This document shows positions 28,773 to 38,338 of a stretch of DNA of 64,000 nt, in pieces. Both the position numbers and the translations under genes were made by a program. Source of the DNA: Bacteroidia bacterium (GTDB lineage Bacteria; Bacteroidota; Bacteroidia; J057); assembly GCA_041391665.1 (NCBI GenBank), contig JAWKNO010000001.1, forward strand, positions 1,116,001-1,180,000. Reading direction: 5' to 3'. The notes beneath the pieces are model-generated. The model searched no databases and was not told the DNA's origin. It worked only from the letters and a program-made list of their open reading frames with translations. Positions within the stretch are counted from its first letter, which is position 1. Each line of letters starts with the position of its first letter.

Positions 28773-30326
28773 TCAGACTTCAACTCTGGTCTCTATTTTC
28801 TGATTCTTTTTGTGAACCAACTCGTAGATATCCTTGCGCCGATCTTTCAGATTGCGTACGCTTCCATAATTATTGAGCTCTTTCAGCAGATCAAGATCGA
28901 CATCTGCCATAAGTGTCATCTCTGAATTAGGAGTAGCTTCTGCCGCAACGCCGTTGCTGGGAAAGGCAAAGTCTGCGGGCGTAAACACCGCTGATTGCGC
29001 AAACTGAATATCCATATTGCTGACTCTGGGCAAATTTCCGACACTGCCCGCTATGACAACATAACATTCATTTTCTATTGCACGGGCTCTCGCGCAATTG
29101 CTAACACGGGTATAACCATTTTGTGTGTCGGTCAGGAAGGGGACAAACAAGATCTGCATACCTTCATCTGCCAGAAGACGCGATAGCTCCGGAAACTCTA
29201 CATCGTAACAAATCAGAATCCCTACTTTTCCACAATCCGTATCAAAAACCTGCAATTTGTTTCCGCCTACCATTCCCCATGAATATACTTCGTTGGGGGT
29301 GATATGCAGCTTTACATATTCTTCATAAGTGCCGTCTCTTTTGCAGAGGTACCCTGCATTGTACAGGCTGTCTCCCTTCATCAAAGGCATACTGCCGGTG
29401 ATGATATTGATATTATAGGAAACGGCAAACTCCATAAACTTATCCCGCAGCGGCAGCGTAAATTCAGCGAGTTTCCGAATGGCTTCTGGAGGGTTCATGT
29501 TGTTAAATCCTGCCATCAATGGCGCATTAAACAATTCAGGGAACAGGATAAAATCACTCATATAACCCGAAACAGCGTCTACAAAAAACTCTACCTGCTC
29601 AAACAATGCTTCGAGTGTCGGAAAATGCCGCATCTGCCACTGCGCAAGCCCAACCCGTACGACAGTTTTGGGGGCATTGATCAAATGCGGAGTCGCTGAG
29701 TAATAAATATTGTTCCACTCCAAAAGCGTGGCAAACTCCCTGGACTCTTCATCACCAGGCAGATATCCTGTAATTAATTTTTTTACGTGAAAATCATTGG
29801 ACATTTGAAACGTGAGTACCGGATCGTAAATCTCTTTGAGTTTTACCTTATCGATATATTCGCGGGGCGTGATTTTGTCTGCATATTCATTGTAGTTGGG
29901 AATTCGCCCGCCCGCTACAATTGCCCGGAGATTCAGCTGCTCACATAACTCTTTCCTCACGTCGTAAAGCCTCCTGCCAAGCCGCATTCCCCGAAATTCT
30001 GAATGAACAAAAACATCTATTCCATAGAGCGTATCCCCTTTGGGATTATGAGTCGAAAACGTATAGTTTCCTGTAATCTGTTGGTAAGTGTGATTGTCGC
30101 CAAAATCATCATATTTTACAATCAAAGAAAGCGCAGATGCGGCTACCTTGCCATCTACTACAACGCAAATCTGCCCTTCGGGAAATTTTTCAAGGAGTGT
30201 ACGAATGTGAGATTCTTTCCAAAAAGATCCCTCCCAGTTCTTGTAGGCATCAATCATCGATGATTTGAGTGCTTCATAGTCTTCAATTACTAAGTGTCTT
30301 ACTTCAATTTTTTGAAATTCATTCAT
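28773..30326 (-). CDS. GNAT acetyltransferase fused to a carbon-nitrogen hydrolase
   Basis: 517 residues in two domains. Residues 1-200: GNAT acetyltransferase (VFVHSEFRGMRLGRRLYDVRKEL is the acetyl-CoA loop). Residues 215-517: nitrilase-superfamily hydrolase with the three catalytic residues in place: Glu in ILFPELF, Lys in EYVKLHIT and Cys in ILICYDVEFPE. This arrangement is recurrent in Bacteroidota and other bacteria; the substrate is unknown, though an amidase step coupled to acetylation is plausible. It is convergent with the PKD gene (3 nt apart). Confidence 0.87.
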   Translation of the reverse strand: MNEFQKIEVRHLVIEDYEALKSSMIDAYKNWEGSFWKESHIRTLLEKFPEGQICVVVDGKVAASALSLIVKYDDFGDNHTYQQITGNYTFSTHNPKGDTLYGIDVFVHSEFRGMRLGRRLYDVRKELCEQLNLRAIVAGGRIPNYNEYADKITPREYIDKVKLKEIYDPVLTFQMSNDFHVKKLITGYLPGDEESREFATLLEWNNIYYSATPHLINAPKTVVRVGLAQWQMRHFPTLEALFEQVEFFVDAVSGYMSDFILFPELFNAPLMAGFNNMNPPEAIRKLAEFTLPLRDKFMEFAVSYNINIITGSMPLMKGDSLYNAGYLCKRDGTYEEYVKLHITPNEVYSWGMVGGNKLQVFDTDCGKVGILICYDVEFPELSRLLADEGMQILFVPFLTDTQNGYTRVSNCARARAIENECYVVIAGSVGNLPRVSNMDIQFAQSAVFTPADFAFPSNGVAAEATPNSEMTLMADVDLDLLKELNNYGSVRNLKDRRKDIYELVHKKNQKIETRVEV

Positions 30327-30406
30327 AAAATAAGGGTGTCAAAATGTTTTTACAGAATATAAATGGGGTGAGATATTTTCATAAATATACGTAATTTAGA
30401 AATCAG

Positions 30407-31249
30407 ATGAAATTCAAAGGAACAGACACATACGTAGCCACCCGTGAATTACAAATTGCGGTGAGTGCTGCTATTCACCTCGAAAAACCCCTGTTGGTAA
30501 AAGGTGAACCCGGTACAGGCAAGACATTACTTGCCCATGAAATTGCACGGGCATTGGGGAAACCTATTCTTACCTGGTATGTCAAATCTACCACTATCGC
30601 ACAACAAGGGCTATACGAATACGATGCCGTATCCCGTCTCCGCGATTCCCAACTGGGTTCTGAAAAAGTCGAGGATATCACCCATTATATCAAAAAGGGG
30701 AAAATCTGGGAGGCTTTTGCCGCAGATGAGCAGGTCATCCTCCTGATTGATGAAATCGACAAGGCCGATATTGAGTTTCCCAACGACCTTTTGCTCGAAC
30801 TCGACCGGATGGAGTTTTATTGTTATGAGCTACAGACGACGATTAAAGCCAAAAAACGCCCGATCGTCATCATTACTTCCAATAACGAGAAAGAGCTTCC
30901 AGATGCATTTTTGAGAAGGTGTTTTTTTCACTATATCAAATTTCCGGATGCCGCCACGATGAAACAGATCGTAGATGTTCACCACCCCAATCTCAATCAA
31001 AAGTTGCTGGACCGGGCGATGAAAATCTTCTACGATGTCCGCGAAATAAAAGGACTAAAGAAAAAACCTTCAACGAGTGAACTGATAGACTGGATAAAAC
31101 TGTTGATTTTGGAGCGAATCAGTCTGAAAGATCTGGAAGAAGTAAATCTTCGGGAAAACCTTCCCCCAATGGCAGGAGCACTGATCAAAAATGAACAAGA
31201 TTTTCAACTGATCGAACAACTGCGAAAGTGGGGAAAACAGGGGTATTAA
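30407..31249 (+). CDS. MoxR-family AAA+ ATPase
   Basis: 280 residues. Walker A in GEPGTGKTLLAHEIA, Walker B in VILLIDEIDKAD, sensor in IVIITSNNEKELPDAFLRR (arginine finger and sensor 1 region). MoxR ATPases usually pair with a VWA-domain protein to remodel or insert cofactors into target complexes. Here the VWA partner follows 24 nt downstream. Start ATG at 30407. The target is unknown. Confidence 0.87.
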   Translation: MKFKGTDTYVATRELQIAVSAAIHLEKPLLVKGEPGTGKTLLAHEIARALGKPILTWYVKSTTIAQQGLYEYDAVSRLRDSQLGSEKVEDITHYIKKGKIWEAFAADEQVILLIDEIDKADIEFPNDLLLELDRMEFYCYELQTTIKAKKRPIVIITSNNEKELPDAFLRRCFFHYIKFPDAATMKQIVDVHHPNLNQKLLDRAMKIFYDVREIKGLKKKPSTSELIDWIKLLILERISLKDLEEVNLRENLPPMAGALIKNEQDFQLIEQLRKWGKQGY

Positions 31250-31273
31250 ACGGGTTTATCTAACGGTATTTTT

Positions 31274-32497
31274 ATGTTTATCGACTTCTTCCTTTCTCTT
31301 CGGCAAAATGGGGTAACCACCTCCATCCGCGAATACCTCGACCTGCTGGAGGCACTCGATAAGAACATCGCGGGCGATGATCTGGAAGAATTTTATTACC
31401 TCGCACGAACCATACTGGTCAAACATGAAGGCCAACTTGACACTTTTGACGTCTTGTTTGGCAAATATTTCCACGGAAAAGACGGGATGAATGATGACTT
31501 CTGGGAAAAAGTACCCGAAGAATGGTTGCGTGCCGAACTGGAAAAAATCATAGACCCCGAAGACCTGAAAGCCATTGAGTCTCTCGGCGGGCTGGACGCG
31601 CTCCTTGAGCGGTTTAAACAGTTGATGGCAGCGCAGGATGAACGCCATGAAGGGGGTGAACAATGGATCGGCACAGGTGGACAATCGCCTTTCGGTGCTG
31701 AAGGATTTAACCCTGAAGGATTTCGGGTCGGGCCCAACAGCACAGGCCGCCGCAATGCCATCAAAGTCTGGGACAAAAGGCAGTATGCCAATCTCAACGA
31801 TAAACTAGAACTCAACACCCGCAATATCAAAGTCCTGCTCAAGCGCCTGCGCGTGCTTACAAGGGAAGGCCATGCCGACCAACTTGACCTGAACGGCACC
31901 ATCCGAAAAACCTCCGAAAATGCCGGTATGCTGGATATCCAGATGGTGCCTTCCCGCAAAAACCGGGTAAAAGTGTTATTGCTGCTCGATATCGGTGGTT
32001 CGATGGACGATCATGTGGAGATGTGTTCCCAGCTTTTTTCAGCTGCAAGACATGAGTTTAAACATCTTGAATACTACTATTTCCACAACTGCCTGTACGA
32101 TTTTGTGTGGAAAGACAACCGGCGCAGACATGGAGAACGTATCCCCACCTGGCAATTGCTCCATACCTACAACAAAGACTATAAAGTGATATTTGTCGGA
32201 GATGCCGCCATGTCGCCGATTGAGATTATGTACAGAGGAGGAAGTGTAGAACACTGGAATGAAGAGCCCGGTATGATATGGCTTCAGCGCATGAAAGAGC
32301 AGTTTCCCTATATGGCCTGGATCAACCCTAATCCCGAATACGCATGGAACTATTACAAATCCACCGAGATTTTGCGAAAATTCACTGACTTTCGTATGTT
32401 TCCCATGACACTGGAGGGGATTCAACTGGCGATGAAATCCCTGAAAGACCTTCGGATCAGATACGGAAATGAAGGCAGTCTCCAGACCTATGAGTGA
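31274..32497 (+). CDS. CoxE-like VWA-domain protein
   Basis: 407 residues. The VWA domain begins at KVLLLLDIGGSMDDHVE; the MIDAS consensus DxSxS is DIGGS here (third residue Gly in place of Ser), which is common in CoxE-type members. Downstream are the second conserved strand (YKVIFVGDAAMSP) and a C-terminal helical region. It forms an operon with MoxR upstream and the patatin gene 18 nt downstream. MoxR/VWA pairs act as metallo-cofactor or assembly chaperones in known cases. Confidence 0.82.
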   Translation: MFIDFFLSLRQNGVTTSIREYLDLLEALDKNIAGDDLEEFYYLARTILVKHEGQLDTFDVLFGKYFHGKDGMNDDFWEKVPEEWLRAELEKIIDPEDLKAIESLGGLDALLERFKQLMAAQDERHEGGEQWIGTGGQSPFGAEGFNPEGFRVGPNSTGRRNAIKVWDKRQYANLNDKLELNTRNIKVLLKRLRVLTREGHADQLDLNGTIRKTSENAGMLDIQMVPSRKNRVKVLLLLDIGGSMDDHVEMCSQLFSAARHEFKHLEYYYFHNCLYDFVWKDNRRRHGERIPTWQLLHTYNKDYKVIFVGDAAMSPIEIMYRGGSVEHWNEEPGMIWLQRMKEQFPYMAWINPNPEYAWNYYKSTEILRKFTDFRMFPMTLEGIQLAMKSLKDLRIRYGNEGSLQTYE

Positions 32498-32515
32498 TAC
32501 AAGTAAGACACCTGA

Positions 32516-33292
32516 ATGAAATCTATCGGAATTGTTCTCTCCGGCGGTGGCTACCGCGGCATCGCCCATATCGGCGTGCTTCGTGCCCTTCACGAATATA
32601 ATATCGAACCTCATATTATCGCCGGTACCAGTGCCGGCGCAATCATAGGCGCTTTGTACGCTGCCGGATGCTCTACTTCCGATATGCTCCGGTTCTGGGA
32701 AGAAGAAGAAATTTTCCAGTTTAGCAGGTTTGCCTTCGGCAAACCCGGTCTCGTTGACACCGAAAAAATGATCGGATCCCTCGAAAAATATATTCCCGTA
32801 CAATCATTCGAAGAACTTTCTAAAAAGCTGTTTGTCACTGCTACCGACGTGATTAATGCCAGATTAAACGTTTTTAGCACGGGCCCACTGATCAAACCCA
32901 TCATTGCTTCTGCATCATTTCCCGTCATTTTTACCCCTACCGAAGTGAATGGCGAATTGTATCTCGATGGCGGGATTATGAACAATTTTCCGGTCGAGGC
33001 CATCAGAGATCGGAGCGATATGATTATTGGGGTGAATGTGAGCCCGTTGCGACAGGTTTCGCTCAAAGATATCGACGGTTTTCTCGAAATCTCTCAAAGG
33101 GTTTTTGAGCTTGGGTCAGATACCACTACCCAGTCAAAAATTCCGATGTGTGATGTCTATATCTGTCCGCAGGAACTCAGCGAATACGGAACATTTGAAA
33201 CCGGGAAAATTGAGAAAATATTCGAAATCGGCTATTATGCTACGCTTGAACAGATCGACATCATTCATGAAAGGATAAATAGCAATGGGTAA
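32516..33292 (+). CDS. Patatin-like phospholipase (RssA-type)
   Basis: 258 residues. Oxyanion hole glycine loop SGGGYRGIAHIGVL, nucleophile GTSAGAII (GxSxG), and catalytic Asp in LDGGIMNNFPV (DGG/A motif), all intact. It is a cytoplasmic or membrane-peripheral lipid acyl hydrolase. Third gene after moxR and the VWA gene, probably co-transcribed. No signal peptide, so not a secreted patatin. Confidence 0.88.
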   Translation: MKSIGIVLSGGGYRGIAHIGVLRALHEYNIEPHIIAGTSAGAIIGALYAAGCSTSDMLRFWEEEEIFQFSRFAFGKPGLVDTEKMIGSLEKYIPVQSFEELSKKLFVTATDVINARLNVFSTGPLIKPIIASASFPVIFTPTEVNGELYLDGGIMNNFPVEAIRDRSDMIIGVNVSPLRQVSLKDIDGFLEISQRVFELGSDTTTQSKIPMCDVYICPQELSEYGTFETGKIEKIFEIGYYATLEQIDIIHERINSNG

Positions 33293-33301
33293 TCTGCTTT
33301 A

Positions 33302-33309
33302 TACATTTG
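33302..33309 (+). promoter_or_regulatory. Possible -7 box for the HMG-CoA reductase gene
   Basis: TACATTTG matches TAnnTTTG and lies 73 nt before the start codon at 33382. A TTG at the proper distance upstream is missing. Confidence 0.3.
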
Positions 33310-33381
33310 TAAAAGTGGATGAAATGCTTAATTTAATGTGTTAGACAAACCCTGTCGTCCCACCCTTAACCCAAATTATAT

Positions 33382-34929
33382 ATGTTAGTTCCCAGTTTGC
33401 TGCTAAAGCAATTGTACACTTTCGGCAGTCTGAAAAATGCAGAATCCGGTGTTCAGTTTTCGATGAAAAATCGACTGAGCGATGCGACGATTACTTCACT
33501 GACGAGCTTGACAATTGGTGAAACAGACGTCCCTTTAAATAAAGTTGCTGTTGTGCTGTCAGACGGCAGGACGCTTGCTCCGTCCGATATTTCTAAAAAT
33601 ACGCCTATCAATTTTCCGCTGCGGGAAGTGATGGACGTTATTGCCGATATTCCCCATTTGCCCGAAGGAAAACACAAAATCGAAATAGGTTTCGAAGCCA
33701 AGCCGTTTGGAAAACTTAAGCTGAAAGTCGAAGGCGGAATTACGATCAAAGAACACCGGGCTATCGTCATCCCCCGAAGCAAAACCGATGACTACGACGA
33801 GGAGATCATCAAAATCCGCCAAAAATTTGTGGAGGATTATACCGGCAAAAACCTGGAGCATATCTCTCAGTACTCATTTGACCCGCATATTACTGCCGGC
33901 AATTGTGAGCATTTTATCGGCGTAGCCCAGGTACCCATTGGCCTGGCTGGCCCCCTTACCATACAGGGAGAGCATGCGGTCGGTGATTTCCTCATTCCTA
34001 TGGCCACCGCCGAAGGTACACTGGTTGCCTCCTACAACCGGGGTATGAAGCTCATAAATGCCTGTGGTGGCGTGAAATGCAGCGTAGTCGATGATGTCAT
34101 GCAGCGCGCTCCTGTATTTGTCATGGAGGATGCGCGTGCCGCAAGAGAATTTGTCAAATGGGTGCAGGCCAATTTTAAAGAAATTGCCGGACACGCAGAA
34201 TCCACTACCTCTATTGGTAAACTTTCCTATATCGATCCTTATCTGGCAAGCAAATTTGCTTACCTTCGGTTTAACTTTACCACAGGTGATGCCGCCGGGC
34301 AAAATATGGTGGGCCGCGCTACTTTTGCCGCTTGTAGCTGGATTCTCGACCACTACAAAGAGTACCGGATTGCCCATTTCTATCTGGAATCCAACCTCGC
34401 CACTGACAAAAAAGCCTCTCAGGTCAATGTCATGCATACAAGGGGGAAACGGGTAACCGCAGAATGTGTGATCAAACGCGATGTGCTCGAACAGTTTATG
34501 CGGGTAGATACCAAAACGCTCGCCTATCATGCCGGTGTTGCAAATGTGGGCGCGATTCTTTCGGGTGCCAACAACAACGGCCTCCATTCGGCCAATGGTA
34601 TCACTGCTATGTTTATCGCTACCGGGCAGGACGTGGCCAACGTTTCCGAATCTTCAGCGGGTATTGCCTATACTGAGCTTACGCCCGAAAATGATTTGTA
34701 TTTCTCCGTTACCATTCCCTCTCTGATCGTAGCCACTTACGGCGGCGGTACGGGACTCGCCACGCAAAAGGAATGTCTGGAACTCCTCGGCTGTTACGGG
34801 CGCGGGAAGGTGCACAAGTTTGCAGAAATCGTTGCCGGTGTAGTCCTCGCAGGCGAACTTTCGCTGGCTTCTGCAATTTCTTCCTCTGACTGGGTTTCCA
34901 GCCACGAACAATACGGAAGAAACCGATAA
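33382..34929 (+). CDS. Hydroxymethylglutaryl-CoA reductase with an extra N-terminal domain
   Basis: 515 residues. HMG-CoA reductase makes mevalonate for isoprenoids. The catalytic part (about residues 140-515) has GVAQVPIGLAGPL, MATAEGTLVASYNRG (catalytic Glu), TTGDAAGQNMVGRA (cofactor loop), ATDKKASQVN (catalytic Lys) and a C-terminal SSHEQYGRNR with the catalytic His. The DAAGQNM form resembles class I (NADPH-type) enzymes. The first 120 residues (MLVPSLLLKQLYTFGSLKN...) form an additional domain absent from minimal enzymes. No other mevalonate gene is in the window. Confidence 0.9.
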   Translation: MLVPSLLLKQLYTFGSLKNAESGVQFSMKNRLSDATITSLTSLTIGETDVPLNKVAVVLSDGRTLAPSDISKNTPINFPLREVMDVIADIPHLPEGKHKIEIGFEAKPFGKLKLKVEGGITIKEHRAIVIPRSKTDDYDEEIIKIRQKFVEDYTGKNLEHISQYSFDPHITAGNCEHFIGVAQVPIGLAGPLTIQGEHAVGDFLIPMATAEGTLVASYNRGMKLINACGGVKCSVVDDVMQRAPVFVMEDARAAREFVKWVQANFKEIAGHAESTTSIGKLSYIDPYLASKFAYLRFNFTTGDAAGQNMVGRATFAACSWILDHYKEYRIAHFYLESNLATDKKASQVNVMHTRGKRVTAECVIKRDVLEQFMRVDTKTLAYHAGVANVGAILSGANNNGLHSANGITAMFIATGQDVANVSESSAGIAYTELTPENDLYFSVTIPSLIVATYGGGTGLATQKECLELLGCYGRGKVHKFAEIVAGVVLAGELSLASAISSSDWVSSHEQYGRNR

Positions 34930-34932
34930 AAA

Positions 34933-34966
34933 AATAGCCAGGGCATCATACTCTGGCTATTAAAAT
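34933..34966 (-). terminator. Intrinsic terminator of the 34995-36632 gene
   Basis: Stem AATAGCCAG/CTGGCTATT around an 11-nt loop. On the minus strand it is followed by TTTTTTTATC, 29 nt after the stop of the T9SS gene. On the plus strand it follows the HMG-CoA reductase stop directly and may help there too. Confidence 0.75.
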
Positions 34967-34994
34967 AAGGTCGGTATACAATTATTGGGAAAAC

Positions 34995-36632
34995 TTACTT
35001 TCGGATAAATTTTTTCCGAACCAACCGGTCGCCGGATCTGATCTCTGCGGAATAAAACCCGGAGGCCAGGCCGGCGATAGTTATTTCCATCGTGTTTGTT
35101 CCCACAGGAAATCGCGCTTTGCCGGCTACTCTGCCCTGAAGGTCAAAAACCGTTATCTCCAGTGGCGCGTCAACCGGTTCTGTGAGTGAAATAAATAACT
35201 GATCATCAGCCGGGTTCGGGTAAATTGATACGCCTGCCAGTAATGATTCAGGGAATATACCATTTACGGGAGACAGCGTATCGTAGCAATTGTAATTCTG
35301 CGCCAAATAGTGATTTTGTGCTTCCACAATCCGGCTTTTCATCAGGCTGAGACTGGTGAGGTTGGTGCCGGTTTTATCTCTGGCCCAAATAAATCCCACA
35401 TCCAGGCAGAGGGAAGTATGCGGCAAAAGATCAAAAGGGCCGTGAGACATGAGTCCTCGGCGGTCTGCGCCATTGGGCTGTCCGGCATCTGCGGCCACCC
35501 AGCCGGTACCAGTTACCGGATCCCCGGGAAACATATAAGTCGTAAATGGATTGGGCAATGCCGGGTTATACCCTGTTCCTCCAACACTCATGGGTTTGTT
35601 ATCTTTCCAAACGCCCTGCATATACTGATAGTAATGCGCAGGGAGTGAAGGATTGCCAGTTACAGAAAAATCATTGTCGTAATAGACAAAAGCGGTCATT
35701 GGCTGATTGAGAAAAAGCGTAGCCACAGAAGGCGGTCCCGACCCGTATCCATAGTTCCCGGCCATATCATTGTTGGTTGCATTGTAGCCAAAGGATGCAT
35801 TCAGGATGGTATCACAACCTACCTGGTCGTCACCGAAAACGCCAATATCGTAATCTACCCAAAGGCCGAGATAAGTATTGGTAAACGTTGTGTTCCGGCG
35901 GTTGAAAATGCTGTAGTGGACGAAAATGCTCTGATGCAGGGCCGGAAATACCAATGTATCAAAGGCATATACGAGGCCGTGAATTTCTACTCCCAGTTTG
36001 TCTCCACCTGATTCAGTATGTATTGACCTGTCGTCATTGATTATAAAAAATATGGCCTGATCTCCTCTGATTTTGGGATAATCTCCGGCAGCAGGTGTAT
36101 AGACAAGGTCATGGTTTACATCTTCAAAAGGCGCGAGAAAAGGCGCTTCGCCATTACTTGTGTCACCGTGGGCCGGCCAGTTTTCGATAACTTCGGGCAT
36201 GACATAACCCAGTGTATTCCAGTTCGCTTTATGCAAGTCAATAGTAGTCTGATCGATTTTCCAGAGTCGATGGTAGTGTGCGTCGTAAGTACTGTCATAA
36301 ACATTGGCCAGAGGCCCCGCAAAAAAATCGTCACCGCTTTGTCCATAAGTTTGCGCAGCCAGCCGGAGGTTGTCATTGTCGTCAAACGCGCCTATCCAGA
36401 GATTTCCCCGGTAGAGAGAATGTAAGCCTGAACCTTTTGGCACTTCAAAAGAAGCATTTCCGTCAGGACCGTAGAAAAGACTGCCAGCAGAACTGATGCC
36501 TGTACGAATATCATTGACATCCAATGTATCAACCGTTTGGGAAAGTAGACCGGGAGTTAATCCCCCGGTCATTAAAATCAAGAAAAGAAGCACTCTCTCA
36601 TTTGACAGAATCGCATTAACTACTTTCTTCAT
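34995..36632 (-). CDS. T9SS-exported surface protein (paralogue of 20829-22901)
   Basis: 545 residues from ATG 36632 (a GTG at 36641 is a longer alternative). The N-terminus has a hydrophobic signal-anchor-like stretch (VLLFLILMTGGLTPGLLSQ). The segment GLHSLYRGNLWIGAFDDNDNLRLAAQTY resembles the 20829-22901 protein (GLWVGGIVNGE). The end carries a T9SS sorting domain (YPNPADDQLFISL, ITVFDLQGRVAGKARF, GFYSAEIRSGDRLVRKKFIRK). No enzymatic motif; probably a surface or secreted binding protein. Confidence 0.82.
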   Translation of the reverse strand: MKKVVNAILSNERVLLFLILMTGGLTPGLLSQTVDTLDVNDIRTGISSAGSLFYGPDGNASFEVPKGSGLHSLYRGNLWIGAFDDNDNLRLAAQTYGQSGDDFFAGPLANVYDSTYDAHYHRLWKIDQTTIDLHKANWNTLGYVMPEVIENWPAHGDTSNGEAPFLAPFEDVNHDLVYTPAAGDYPKIRGDQAIFFIINDDRSIHTESGGDKLGVEIHGLVYAFDTLVFPALHQSIFVHYSIFNRRNTTFTNTYLGLWVDYDIGVFGDDQVGCDTILNASFGYNATNNDMAGNYGYGSGPPSVATLFLNQPMTAFVYYDNDFSVTGNPSLPAHYYQYMQGVWKDNKPMSVGGTGYNPALPNPFTTYMFPGDPVTGTGWVAADAGQPNGADRRGLMSHGPFDLLPHTSLCLDVGFIWARDKTGTNLTSLSLMKSRIVEAQNHYLAQNYNCYDTLSPVNGIFPESLLAGVSIYPNPADDQLFISLTEPVDAPLEITVFDLQGRVAGKARFPVGTNTMEITIAGLASGFYSAEIRSGDRLVRKKFIRK

Positions 36633-36916
36633 AATAAGCACAGTATATGCATACAGTTTTGGGTCGACAAGTTAAATATGGAAAATATTCTCTTACAGTC
36701 AGGATACACTTGTCTGGCTGTATTACGCAGCTATAAATAATCCCGTCACCCGTAAAAATTAGTTTTCCTGCGAAAACTTCCCTGAAGCGCAGTTTTTCCT
36801 GACAAATGATGGGCTGAGTTACGCGGGGGGAATGAAACTTGGCAGCTATTTGTATATTTATGACAAAATACAAAATACGCTCTGGCAGCCCTATCCACAC
36901 CACTAACCCCAAGATC

Positions 36917-37495
36917 ATGCTGGAAACTTTATTAGCCTTCGTTTCCAAATTCCCCCAATTCAGTGACGAAGAGGTGAAGCTTATTGTGGAAAATCTTGTG
37001 GTTGAGGAATATAAAAAAGGAACCATCCTGCTCAAAGAAGGAGAAGTTTCGACCCAATGTTACTTTATCCTCAAGGGCTGCATCAGGCAGTATTTTCAAA
37101 TGGAAGACGACGAGAAAACCACTGCCTTTTTTACTGAAGAGCAAGCGGTTGTTTCTTTTGCGAGCTATTCTGCCCAGATTCCGGCCAATCACTACTTCGC
37201 CTGCGTCGAAGATTGTACGGTGATCGTCGGCGACTTTGAAAAGGAGAAGGAGATGTATCAAAAATTTCCCCAACTCCAGGCCCTTACGCGCACGATGATG
37301 GAGCAGGATTTTGGGCGGACGCAGGAAAATTTTGCCACATTCATTACTTCTTCTCCCGAAGAGCGGTATCGTCATTTATTGGAAAAACGCCCCGAACTGC
37401 TTCATCGTGTACCCCTGCATCAGATCGCAAGTTATCTGGGCATCACGCCTGAATCGTTGAGCAGAATCAGGAAAAGATTGGCCGCAAAGGGCTGA
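36917..37495 (+). CDS. Crp/Fnr-family transcriptional regulator
   Basis: 192 residues when started at ATG 36917 (MLETLLAFVSKFPQFSDEE), the usual position for this short Bacteroidota type; an upstream in-frame ATG at 36839 would add 26 residues of non-conserved sequence. The N-terminal cyclic-nucleotide-binding fold is visible (YKKGTILLKEGEVSTQCYFILKGCIRQYF) and the C-terminal HTH is HQIASYLGITPESLSRIRKRL. No clear cNMP phosphate-binding RxA motif, so the effector is not obvious. Convergent with the DUF4386 gene (2 nt apart), which such regulators often neighbour. Confidence 0.85.
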   Translation: MLETLLAFVSKFPQFSDEEVKLIVENLVVEEYKKGTILLKEGEVSTQCYFILKGCIRQYFQMEDDEKTTAFFTEEQAVVSFASYSAQIPANHYFACVEDCTVIVGDFEKEKEMYQKFPQLQALTRTMMEQDFGRTQENFATFITSSPEERYRHLLEKRPELLHRVPLHQIASYLGITPESLSRIRKRLAAKG

Positions 37496-37497
37496 TT

Positions 37498-38217
37498 TTA
37501 TGTTTCAGCAATCTTCGGCTTCCCTCCTCTGATCAGAAGCCATATCGCAAACCCCAATTCTCCGACAGCCATAGGCAGACTGAGAATCATTTCCGCTGTT
37601 TTTACGCCTGCATAGGCGGGCAAAAGCAGAAAGCCAAGGTGAACAATGAGATAACTTCCCCCGGCAATGACCAGCAAAATCCCCAGAAACCGGGGAATGA
37701 AACCCGACCGGAGTGCCAGATAACCCAACCCCAGGAGGTGTAATCCAAAAACAATAAGCCCGAGAGACCATATGCCGCTAAATCCATTGACAAACATCAA
37801 AATCATCGAGTTTTGCTGCCCGGTATCAAATACCTGCAAATAGTTTTCACCCCTGGTGAGCAGCAATACAAAAACAAAATTCAACAATCCGGCTCCCAGA
37901 AACACCACATATACCAGTCTGAGCCATGCAGTAAGCAGGGAAATACTTTGATTTATGGTTTTGAGAAATTGATATAATGCCCAGGCTACCAGTATATCCA
38001 GAATCAGCACGATCAGCCATCCAAAGATACCTGCTCGGAAAAGTGAAAGGGAAGCCCTGATATTTTGCGCGGTTGTTTCTGCATCTTCAGGTACCACCAA
38101 ACCCTGAAAAACGAAACCAAAAGCAAATCCGGCAGTTATAGCCATGACAACCAGTGAAACCCCGGCTATAATGGCGGTTTTTCGTTGGGAGAAATCGGAA
38201 ATAAGTCCTGTGTTCAT
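37498..38217 (-). CDS. DUF4386 integral membrane protein
   Basis: 239 residues from ATG 38217 (a longer in-frame start at 38259 adds 14 residues). Six predicted membrane helices with the DUF4386 core (ITAGFAFGFVFQ, RAGIFGWLIVLILDILVAWALYQFL, LLTAWLRLVYVVFLGAGLLN, GIWSLGLIVFGLHLLGLGYLALRSGFIPRFLGILLVIAG). Family of unknown function. The Crp-type gene ends 2 nt away on the other strand. Confidence 0.82.
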   Translation of the reverse strand: MNTGLISDFSQRKTAIIAGVSLVVMAITAGFAFGFVFQGLVVPEDAETTAQNIRASLSLFRAGIFGWLIVLILDILVAWALYQFLKTINQSISLLTAWLRLVYVVFLGAGLLNFVFVLLLTRGENYLQVFDTGQQNSMILMFVNGFSGIWSLGLIVFGLHLLGLGYLALRSGFIPRFLGILLVIAGGSYLIVHLGFLLLPAYAGVKTAEMILSLPMAVGELGFAIWLLIRGGKPKIAET

Positions 38218-38338
38218 AAGAATAGTTTTTATCTGCAGGACAAAACTACCCGGGCACAACGATTATTCCATTGACTTAAGGTAAGTAATACTATCTTCAT
38301 AGACTCAAAAATCCATGTTGCGCGTAAAATGAATATAT

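Noticed and set aside
32039..32803. A 254-codon minus-strand frame across the VWA and patatin genes
   Set aside because: Overlaps two clear genes on the other strand and shows no motifs.
33874..34587. A 237-codon minus-strand frame inside the HMG-CoA reductase gene
   Set aside because: Antisense to conserved catalytic motifs and without a recognisable family.
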